Of a DNA stretch of 8,788 nt, positions 1-4,964 are shown one piece after another. The stretch lies in NCBI GenBank assembly GCA_027009605.1, contig JALVCY010000500.1, positions 1-8,788 on the forward strand, given 5' to 3'. The notes beneath the pieces were generated by a model. It ran no database searches. It worked only from the letters and a program-made list of their open reading frames with translations, and was not told where the DNA came from. Position 1 is the stretch's first letter. Every line of letters starts with the position of its first letter. The position numbers and the translations under genes were made by a program. This DNA is from Saprospiraceae bacterium (GTDB lineage: Bacteria > Bacteroidota > Bacteroidia > Chitinophagales > Saprospiraceae).

Positions 1-57
1 AGCCAACCACTACTCCCAATTGCCCGTGGCGCAAACTCGCTTCGCTCTTTGCTACAT

Positions 58-77
58 CTTGCAACTAAAGTTGCAAG
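58..77. repeat. Short palindrome, CTTGCAACT arms
   Basis: Perfect 9-bp arms (cttgcaact / agttgcaag) separated by a central aa. It shares its design, though not its arm sequence, with the palindromes at 116-135, 150-165 and 8250-8302. Confidence 0.8.
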
Positions 78-115
78 GCCATTAAAGGCGCAAACTCGCT
101 CCGCTCTTTGCTACA

Positions 116-135
116 TAGCCAAATAAATTTGGCTA
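116..135. repeat. Short palindrome, TAGCCAAAT arms
   Basis: Perfect 9-bp arms (tagccaaat / atttggcta) around a central aa. The same palindrome recurs in the array at 345-364, 472-489 (8-bp arms, after an inserted a) and 597-616. Read on the minus strand, GTAG tetranucleotides flank it, as at the foot of REP hairpins. Confidence 0.8.
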
Positions 136-149
136 CTACCGACTGTAGC

Positions 150-165
150 GGCGACTTTAGTCGCC
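150..165. repeat. Short palindrome, GGCGACT arms, next to GTAG
   Basis: Perfect 7-bp arms (ggcgact / agtcgcc) around a central tt (aa on the other strand). It is preceded by gtagc at 145-149, so a GTAG tetranucleotide sits at the 5' foot of the hairpin. This is the arrangement known for REP sequences handled by RAYT (TnpA_REP) enzymes. No such enzyme is encoded in this window. Confidence 0.7.
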
Positions 166-288
166 AAGCTCCGGCGCATAAGCATAGACTATCTTGGCAG
201 CTAAACAAAATCAACTTACCATCAATGGAAAATTCCAAAGCAAAATAACCATAAAAGAGAAAACCAAACAAAATTTTGTACCACCAAG

Positions 289-672
289 AGCCAACCACTA
301 TTTCCAATAGCCCGTGGCGCAAACTCGCTTCGCTCTTTGCTACATAGCCAAATAAATTTGGCTACTACCGACCGGTCATCAAAAGAAACCAAACAAAATT
401 TTGTACCACCAAGAGCCAAGCACTATTTCCAATTGCCCGTGGCGCAAACTCGCTTCGCTCTTTGCTACATAAGCCAAATAAATTTGGCTACTACCGACCG
501 GTCATCAAAAAGAAACCAAACAGAATTTTGTACCACCAAGAGCCAAGCACTATTTCCAATTGCCCGTGGCGCAAACTCGCTTCGCTCTTTGCTACATAGC
601 CAAATAAATTTGGCTACTACCGACCGGTCATCAAAAAGAAATCAAACAAAATTTTGTGTTGCCAAGAGCAAG
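289..672. repeat. Tandem array of three 125-127 bp units
   Basis: Units begin at 289, 414 and 541, and a decayed fourth start is seen near 667, giving lengths of 125, 127 and 126. Each unit contains, in order, agccaa(c/g)cactatttccaat, gcccgtggc, the 22-nt module beginning gcaaactcgc (319, 444, 571), a palindrome around gccaaataaatttggc (345-364, 472-489, 597-616), accggtcatc, and caaaattttgtaccaccaag. Copies are nearly identical apart from single-base indels. Because the unit length varies by one base, the reading frame changes from unit to unit, so the apparent 122-aa open frame at 337-705 is not under protein selection. Units are much longer than CRISPR repeats and have no unique spacers. 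Confidence 0.9.
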
Positions 673-808
673 AAAGATGATTTTAGTACAACCCAACCTT
701 TTTAAGATGTGCTCCGTCTAATCAAGCAACACACAAAACAAACTTTCTTAATCCGAACTCAACGGGTTAACACAAAACGCTTTTTTAAATTCATCGGAAG
801 AAAAAACA

Positions 809-860
809 ACAGATGAAAGCTTGAATTCCCCTTCTAATTCAGGTATCTAATTTTATCTGT
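809..860 (+). other. Long stem-loop upstream of the sigma gene, possible structured RNA
   Basis: An outer stem pairs 809-818 (acagatgaaa) with 851-860 (ttttatctgt), ten pairs with one G-U. Inside it, 820-827 (cttgaatt) pairs with 836-843 (aattcagg), eight pairs with one G-U. An intrinsic terminator follows at 913-937. Together they could be the 3' part of a small RNA or an untranslated leader. I found no convincing promoter in front. The rest of 706-1126 shows no gene and no repeat. Confidence 0.35.
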
Positions 861-912
861 GGTTTTTCTCCGGTGAAATTTTTTAGGCTTTAGGCTTGAA
901 AGTGTGTGATTG

Positions 913-937
913 AAGTCAGAGAAGTCTGATTTTTTTT
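913..937 (+). terminator. Intrinsic terminator upstream of the sigma gene
   Basis: An 8-bp stem (aagtcaga at 913-920 with tctgattt at 925-932, one G-U) has a gaag loop and runs into a T-tract at 930-937. It ends some transcript that comes from the left, where no protein gene is visible, and so suggests a non-coding transcript in 706-937. Confidence 0.55.
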
Positions 938-1126
938 GCGCAAGCAACTTGATAATTGGAAAAACTTGGAGCTTTTTATAAGATTGAAGATGAAATTTAG
1001 GTTTTTGACGTTAAATTAGCATAATTTGTCATTGAAAAAGCCTAACTTCGTTTTTGAAAAGGTGACAGGACTATTTTTCCGCAAGGAGAAAGGCGTCCTA
1101 ATAAACTGTAAAAGCTTCACAATCGG

Positions 1127-1684
1127 GTGATATTTCGTAAGAAAACATATACCGAAAAAGAACTTATTGATGGCTGCCTGAATAATGATCGCCGCACTCA
1201 GGAAGCCCTGTATAAGTTGTATTTTCCAAAAATGATGTCTATGTGTCTCAAACACACAAAAGACAAAGAAAAATCTTTGGAAATACTGAATGACGGCTTC
1301 TTTAAGGTTTTCACCAAAATACACCTCTATAAAAATACCGGCTCTTTTGAAGGTTGGATTCGGCGAATCATTTATCACAGTATTGTGGATTATTTTCGCG
1401 CTAATAAGTCCAAAAAGGCCTTTGTTAGTCCGGATGAACTGATTTACGAAGCAGTGAACGAGCGTGTGACCGACAAATTGGCCGTGGATGACTTGTTTTC
1501 GTTGATTCATCAGTTACCGAAGGCTTCGCAAGATGTTTTTGTCCTTTTTGCGGTTGAAGGATATAAACATGAAGAAATAGCATCGACGTTGGGCATTAGT
1601 GTCGGAACGTCTAAATGGCATCTTTCTAACGCCCGTAGGCTGCTGAAAGAGCTGATTACCAGAAGGAAAGAACGTTTTAAGTAA
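1127..1684 (+). CDS. ECF-type RNA polymerase sigma factor
   Basis: Group 4 (extracytoplasmic function) sigma-70 protein of 185 aa, the usual length, which directs RNA polymerase to a specific set of promoters. Region 2 spans about residues 26-94: the helix with SLEILNDGFFKVFTKI (50-65) corresponds to the core-binding part, and SFEGWIRRIIYHSIVDYFRA (73-92) to the -10 recognition helices. Region 4 spans about 122-177 (LPKASQDVFVLFAVEGYKHEEIA onward), with the helix-turn-helix around 147-171. The start is GTG at 1127. A stop lies in frame at 1109 and the first internal ATG falls inside region 2, so no ATG start fits. The stop is one base before the next ATG, so translation is probably coupled to that gene, a likely membrane-bound partner. 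The target promoters cannot be read from the sequence. Confidence 0.92.
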   Translation: MIFRKKTYTEKELIDGCLNNDRRTQEALYKLYFPKMMSMCLKHTKDKEKSLEILNDGFFKVFTKIHLYKNTGSFEGWIRRIIYHSIVDYFRANKSKKAFVSPDELIYEAVNERVTDKLAVDDLFSLIHQLPKASQDVFVLFAVEGYKHEEIASTLGISVGTSKWHLSNARRLLKELITRRKERFK

Positions 1685-1685
1685 A

Positions 1686-2822
1686 ATGAAGCACAAGAAC
1701 CATATCGAAGATTTTGGGGCATTGTCTGAAAAGGGATGGCAGGATTTGGCTAGTCGTTTGGATGTGCAGATGCCGACTCCAAAACGGAGTGGATTGAGTT
1801 TGTTTCAAAAATCTATAGTCGCATCCTTGCTTCTGTTGGTTGGCGTCTTGGCCTATGGCCTTTTTAGACCCGCACCGGTACATCCGACATCTCCGGTACT
1901 TGCGCCAATCATCAATAAGATTTCTTTTAAGGTTGATGTGCCGGATGTGACCATTTCTCCTTTGGTTGGAAATTTGGACTCGCCGGTTGCCCCTAAGCAT
2001 CCGAAGCGTTTGGTCGATACCAAACTTAAAGAATCGTCTCCAACATCGTCCGCTCATCTGAACTTGAATCCCAAGGAAGTTTTAACCAAGAGTTTGTTTG
2101 TCAAGCCTTATTTATATCGCAATCATAAGGTCACTATTGGGTTGCCTAGTCATGATATGCATATCATCCCTACGGTCGCAAGTAGCCTTCCGGCCAATGT
2201 TAGCCTGACCATCAAAGAAAAAATACCGGAACGTCATGTACGGCTAGGGGTTAATGTGAGTGCTTCAACACGGGGTCTTGTATCCGGAGTCGGTGCAGGA
2301 AGTGGAATATCTGTCATCTTTCCCATCGGAAAATGGTTTAGTGTAGAGCCCGGAGTGGGCTATGGTTTGATGAAATTGAATAGCCCCGAAGCGCCCAAAC
2401 AACCACAAGAAGACTTCTTTTATCGCAGGAGTTTTGTTGCAATACCTGATTTGACTGTTGCCTATCGGGTGCGTCAATTCATAGAAATGCCTGTAAGTTT
2501 TCACTTTCAACCGATTCGGCAAATTGCGTTAACGGGAGGAGTAGATGTCGGTCTTTTGGTTTCTCAGGAGATGGTCTTTGAAACAGGAAAACAGCCGTAT
2601 AATGCTTTTTCTAATTTTAAAAAGCAAAAGAGCGATAATGAATTCAGCCAGTTGAATCGACTCAATTTTGCTGCGCATGGTGGCGTCTCTTGGTTTCCGA
2701 CCAATACTTGGAAGCTGGGCGTTTATTATGGCCAGAATCTAACCAAAGAGTCAGAAGTCAAGCACTCCAAACTAAAATTCTCTAATCATATCTTTAAAGT
2801 CCGATTGGCTCGGTACTTCTAA
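1686..2822 (+). CDS. Membrane-anchored protein with C-terminal outer-membrane beta-barrel-like domain; putative anti-sigma partner
   Basis: 378 aa. Residues 1-42 are polar, with a tryptophan (W18) in GWQDLASRL, resembling the short cytoplasmic segment of Bacteroidota anti-sigma-type proteins. One strong membrane helix follows (about 43-60, SIVASLLLLVGVLAYGLF), with no signal-peptidase or lipoprotein site. Residues 61-180 are a proline-rich, low-complexity linker. From about 185 to the end there are alternating strand-like segments rich in Gly and aromatics (VRLGVNVSAS, GKWFSVEPGVGYGLMKL, LNFAAHGGVSWFP, TWKLGVYYGQNL), and the chain ends FKVRLARYF with a terminal Phe, as in outer-membrane barrels. 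Placement one base after an ECF sigma gene suggests it controls that sigma factor. This is inferred from family and position; a plain outer-membrane protein of unknown role is the alternative. Confidence 0.75.
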   Translation: MKHKNHIEDFGALSEKGWQDLASRLDVQMPTPKRSGLSLFQKSIVASLLLLVGVLAYGLFRPAPVHPTSPVLAPIINKISFKVDVPDVTISPLVGNLDSPVAPKHPKRLVDTKLKESSPTSSAHLNLNPKEVLTKSLFVKPYLYRNHKVTIGLPSHDMHIIPTVASSLPANVSLTIKEKIPERHVRLGVNVSASTRGLVSGVGAGSGISVIFPIGKWFSVEPGVGYGLMKLNSPEAPKQPQEDFFYRRSFVAIPDLTVAYRVRQFIEMPVSFHFQPIRQIALTGGVDVGLLVSQEMVFETGKQPYNAFSNFKKQKSDNEFSQLNRLNFAAHGGVSWFPTNTWKLGVYYGQNLTKESEVKHSKLKFSNHIFKVRLARYF

Positions 2823-2900
2823 TGCGTTTGGCTCTGTTGGGGCGTCCGTCCGTACCATTTGAATATTTTGGAAGAAAATAGCAAAAAAAAGGTCGATTTT

Positions 2901-2932
2901 TTTGTAAGTTTCAGAATACTTCCCTAACTTAC
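2901..2932 (+). promoter_or_regulatory. Candidate Bacteroidota promoter for the HTH gene
   Basis: TTTG at 2901-2904, 20 bases, then TAACTTAC at 2925-2932. This fits the -33 box and most of the -7 box (TAnnTTTG) of Bacteroidota promoters, with the last two positions off. It would give a leader of about 160 nt, containing a small hairpin at 2995-3015 (ctttt-gcc / ggc-aaaag with a bulged g). Confidence 0.4.
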
Positions 2933-3098
2933 ACCTGTTATTCAACCATCAATCTTTTTTGTCATGAAGTTCCTATAATTTTCTTTTAGTTCTGCTTTTG
3001 CCTTTCGGCGAAAAGTGATGGGTTATAGGCGATTAGGATGACACGATTGATGTTGGATAGTTTCTTCACCCTATTTCATCACTAAAATTGAAAAAAGT

Positions 3099-3356
3099 AT
3101 GAACATCTCTTATAATGAGCTCCGAAAATTGAAGCATAGTTTACCTACCGGTAGCGTTAGCCGTATTGCTAAGGCATTAGGTATTGAGGAACAAACCGTA
3201 CGGAATTTCTTCGGAGCTAAAAAAGCGGAGGATGGGCAGCTTGTAGGCTGGCACTTGGAGCCGGGACCGGATGGAGGCATCGTGAATATTGCGGACAAAT
3301 CCATCTACAACGAAGCTGTTAAGATTCTTGAAGAAACAAAAACTGCTACTTTTTAA
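3099..3356 (+). CDS. Small helix-turn-helix DNA-binding protein
   Basis: 85 aa from ATG 3099. Residues 17-40 (TGSVSRIAKALGIEEQTVRN followed by FFGA) form a helix-turn-helix: IAKALGIEE provides helix 2 and the turn, and EEQTVRNFF the recognition helix. The second half has a short, conserved-looking block (GWHLEPGPDGGIVNIAD, about 50-66) that may form a small strand-rich tail, then a C-terminal helix. I recall proteins of this size and pattern as conserved DNA-binding proteins in Bacteroidota, but no target or role is known to me. It stands alone with its own candidate promoter and a long 3' region. It could be a transcription regulator or a nucleoid-type protein. Confidence 0.85.
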   Translation: MNISYNELRKLKHSLPTGSVSRIAKALGIEEQTVRNFFGAKKAEDGQLVGWHLEPGPDGGIVNIADKSIYNEAVKILEETKTATF

Positions 3357-3368
3357 CTATCATTTTTG

Positions 3369-3456
3369 CTAACTGTTTAGATGCCCACTATTTTGGCTTT
3401 AAAATGCCCTTCTTGCGCCTGTTTTTGCCTTATAACTAGGAGATTCTAAACAGTTC
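3369..3456 (+). mobile_element. Small inverted-repeat element, copy 1 (about 88 bp, MITE-like)
   Basis: Perfect 11-bp terminal inverted repeats: AACTGTTTAGA at 3371-3381 and its complement at 3445-3455. The interior 3401-3428 matches the minus strand of copy 2 (4750-4777) at 27 of 28 positions. The flanks carry an imperfect direct repeat, CTATCATTTTTG at 3357-3368 and CTATCTTTTTTG at 3457-3468, 11 of 12 identical. This could be a decayed target duplication, although T-rich sequence makes chance similarity possible. No coding capacity. It begins 13 bases after the stop codon of the HTH gene. Confidence 0.7.
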
Positions 3457-3492
3457 CTATCTTTTTTGATTGAATGTATGGCTGTCGGCATT

Positions 3493-3615
3493 GGACGCTT
3501 GCGAAGTGTCCGGCTCGTCCTAGCATTTAATTAAATACACGAAACGATGGGAGTTCCTTTCGTTCCTTCAGTGTGTAAAAGCAATCGGATTTTTTAAAAT
3601 CCGGTTGCTTTTTTT
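3493..3615 (+). ncRNA. Candidate structured RNA or structured 3' UTR
   Basis: Three stem-loops follow one another in an unusually GC-rich intergenic stretch. The first is 3493-3500 with 3504-3511 (ggacgctt / aagtgtcc, one G-U). The second is 3537-3574 (acac/gtgt outside, aacga/tcgtt inside). The third is the terminator at 3577-3612. No open frame of note crosses it. The organisation resembles a small RNA of roughly 120-150 nt ending in an intrinsic terminator, but I see no clear promoter in front. It may instead be the 3' end of the HTH-gene mRNA, interrupted by the element at 3369-3456. Confidence 0.4.
3577..3615 (+). terminator. Strong intrinsic terminator
   Basis: A 15-bp stem pairs aagcaatcggatttt (3579-3593) with aaaatccggttgctt (3596-3610), with one G-U pair and extendable by A-T pairs to 3577/3612. 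It runs into T7 at 3609-3615. It closes the transcription unit to its left, directly before the dehydrogenase promoter. Confidence 0.9.
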
Positions 3616-3643
3616 GTTTCTTGCCGTGGTTTTAGTAACTTTG
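3612..3643 (+). promoter_or_regulatory. Bacteroidota promoter of the dehydrogenase gene
   Basis: TTTTG at 3612-3616, 19 bases, then TAACTTTG at 3636-3643, a full match to TAnnTTTG. Transcription would start about 3650, giving a leader of about 28 nt to ATG 3678. The -33 box is formed by the T-tract of the preceding terminator. Confidence 0.75.
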
Positions 3644-3677
3644 TGAAATCAACTATTGAAAACATAAATTGCAGGAA

Positions 3678-4646
3678 ATGAAAGCCTTACAACTCCAAGA
3701 AATCGGTAAACCATTAGAATATGTGGATTTGTCGCCACCATCGGAAACCGGTATTTATGTATCTGTTCAGGTGCTTGCTGCCGGTTTGAACCATCGGGAT
3801 TTATGGATACAGCAAGGGCAGTATGCCGGCATTCAAACGCCAATCATTTTAGGTTCGGATGCCATGGGTATCTATAAAGACAAGAAAGTAATTCTCAACC
3901 CAAGTATGAATTGGACGAACCAGTCTTTGTCTCCGCCCAAAACGTTTAAAATTCTTGGATTACCGAATAACGGGACTTTTGCCGAAAGCGTTTTAGTGCC
4001 GGCTCGTAATATTTTTCCCAAACCTGGGCATCTCTCTACGGTCGAAGCCGCTGCCTTGCCTTTGGCGGGATTGACGGCCTATCGGGTGTTATTTTCACGT
4101 TGTAAGTTGGGCAAAAATAGCCGGGTATTGATTACCGGAATTGGGGGCGGAGTGGCTTTGATGGCTTTGCAATTTGCGCTGAGTTATGGCAATGAAGTTT
4201 GGGTGACTTCCGGTTCTCCCCAAAAAATAAAAAAAGCGGTGGGATTAGGTGCGCAAGGGGGAGTGCTCTATACCGATGATGACTGGGATAAGCAACTTTT
4301 GGCGAAAGCCGGTGGCGGCTTTGATGTGATAGTGGATAGTGCTGCCGGAAAAGGCTTCAAAAAGCTCATAAAAGTAGCCAATCCGGGCGCTCGGGTTGGA
4401 TTGTATGGAGGCACTACGGGGAAAATTGACGGGGTGATTCCCCAAGCTGTCTTTTGGAAGCAATTGACCATCTGTGGTTCGACTATGGGCAGTACGGTGG
4501 AGTTTAGAAAAATGCTTAGCTTTGTCAACAAACATCAGATCGTACCGGTGATAGACAAAGTATTTACGCTTAAAGAAGGTAATAAAGCCTTCCAACGGAT
4601 GAAATCGGGTAAGCAATTTGGAAAGATCGTTTTGAAGATAGAATAA
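3678..4646 (+). CDS. MDR-superfamily dehydrogenase (zinc-type alcohol dehydrogenase/quinone oxidoreductase-like)
   Basis: Medium-chain dehydrogenase/reductase of 322 aa, a usual length, expected to be cytoplasmic and to use NAD(P)H; the substrate is unknown. From ATG 3678, the N-terminal GroES-like domain (about 1-110) contains LNHRDLWIQQGQYAG, PIILGSDAMG and GTFAESVLVP. The Rossmann domain has the nucleotide-binding loop LITGIGGGVALMALQFA (about 151-167), then VTSGSPQKI, FDVIVDSAAG and VGLYGGTTG. The C-terminus (CGSTMGS, PVIDKVFTL, GKQFGKIVL) fits the YogA-like subgroup. The cluster of four cysteines that binds structural zinc in classical alcohol dehydrogenases is absent, and the region NPSMNWTNQS is short. 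Zinc use is therefore doubtful despite the family name. A TTG at 3669 could add three residues, but ATG is preferred. The gene is monocistronic between its own promoter and an inserted element. Confidence 0.87.
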   Translation: MKALQLQEIGKPLEYVDLSPPSETGIYVSVQVLAAGLNHRDLWIQQGQYAGIQTPIILGSDAMGIYKDKKVILNPSMNWTNQSLSPPKTFKILGLPNNGTFAESVLVPARNIFPKPGHLSTVEAAALPLAGLTAYRVLFSRCKLGKNSRVLITGIGGGVALMALQFALSYGNEVWVTSGSPQKIKKAVGLGAQGGVLYTDDDWDKQLLAKAGGGFDVIVDSAAGKGFKKLIKVANPGARVGLYGGTTGKIDGVIPQAVFWKQLTICGSTMGSTVEFRKMLSFVNKHQIVPVIDKVFTLKEGNKAFQRMKSGKQFGKIVLKIE

Positions 4647-4648
4647 AT

Positions 4649-4810
4649 GTAACTGTTTAGGTGCCCCAATTTTTAGATAGAAAATAGGCATTTTTGTGGA
4701 TGTTGACGTAGGGACGCACCGCCGTGCGTCCCTACGTGAAAAAAAATTAGCAAAAACAGGCGCAAAAAGGGCATTTTCTAGCAAAAATTAGCGGGTGGCT
4801 AAATAGTTAC
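4649..4810 (-). mobile_element. Small inverted-repeat element, copy 2 (162 bp, MITE-like) with 8-bp target duplication
   Basis: The ends are GTAACTGTTTAG (4649-4660) and, as inverse, GTAACTATTTAG (4799-4810), with 11 of 12 identical. Similarity continues inward for about 45 bp. The element is flanked by perfect direct repeats GAATAAAT at 4641-4648 and 4811-4818, the mark of transposition. The left duplication includes the stop codon of the dehydrogenase gene, so the insertion left the stop intact. The end shared with copy 1 (27 of 28 at 4750-4777) is here on the right, so the copies are in opposite orientation. The centre holds a perfect 14-bp-arm palindrome (4706-4737) that copy 1 lacks. No coding capacity, so a transposase must act in trans. 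Confidence 0.82.
4706..4737. repeat. Perfect 14-bp-arm palindrome with GTAGGGACG
   Basis: acgtagggacgcac (4706-4719), loop cgcc, then its exact complement (4724-4737). Each strand begins with a GTAGG motif near the foot, as in REP-type hairpins. I recall similar GTAGGGACG palindromes from other environmental genomes, but this was not checked. It lies inside the element at 4649-4810 and may be a nested insertion. Confidence 0.8.
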
Positions 4811-4880
4811 GAATAAATAATGAGTCTGTGCAATTGGGCAAGCGTTCTAGCAATTCGCCATGTGGAAATTTAATTATGAA

Positions 4881-4949
4881 GCCTGACCACTAAGGGCACG
4901 GAGAAAACACTAAGTTTGCACTAGGTCGCCTTTGTGTTATTCGGAGTGA
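4881..4949. repeat. Dispersed repeat, copy A, upstream of xseA
   Basis: gcctgaccactaag, then cacggagaaaacactaag and tttgcacta (4881-4923), is repeated with few changes at 7992-8035. Within it, words like cactaag/cacggag recur about every 10 bases. The right part, cctttgtgttattcggagtg (4929-4948), looks like a degraded inverse copy of the same words. It ends about 15 bases before the xseA start and therefore occupies the place of its promoter and leader. The rest of 4811-4964 shows nothing else. Confidence 0.65.
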
Positions 4950-4964
4950 AAAAAAAAGAAAATA

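Larger units (their letters stand above)
1..288. repeat. Divergent first part of the repeat region
   Basis: This stretch starts with the same words as the array that follows (agccaaccacta, then gcccgtggcgcaaactcgc at 22). It is interrupted and rearranged. The 22-nt module beginning gcaaactcgc occurs at 31-52 and again at 90-111, the second time with one change that breaks its mirror symmetry. Three palindromes with different arms lie here: 58-77, 116-135 and 150-165. From about 190 to 260 the sequence is unique, and at 261 it rejoins the array consensus (aaaccaaacaaaattttgta). No protein gene is supported on either strand. Confidence 0.7.

Noticed and set aside
65..419. Minus-strand open frames of 65-85 codons in the repeat region
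   Set aside because: They consist of the repeated modules read in shifting frames and have no protein-family features.
1..672. CRISPR array
   Set aside because: Units of 125-127 bp are tandem and identical throughout, with no unique spacers and no cas genes.
337..705. 122-codon open frame on the plus strand across the repeat array
   Set aside because: The repeat units are 125-127 bp, so the same DNA is read in different frames in successive units; no protein selection is possible.
1043..1050. TAACTTCG upstream of the sigma gene as a -7 promoter box
   Set aside because: One base off consensus, and the nearest TTTG is only 14 bases away, so the spacing is too short; the same word at 6760-6767 has no -33 box.
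1016..1510. 164-codon minus-strand frame opposite the sigma gene
   Set aside because: It lies antisense to a clear sigma-factor gene, and its translation shows no recognisable domain.
3250..3264. Sigma-54-like ctggcacttggagcc inside the HTH gene
   Set aside because: The distance from GG to GC is two bases too short and the TTGC box is missing; it is coding sequence.
4245..4784. 179-codon minus-strand frame opposite the dehydrogenase end and the inverted-repeat element
   Set aside because: It runs through a mobile element and antisense to a conserved enzyme; its composition is that of a shadow frame.
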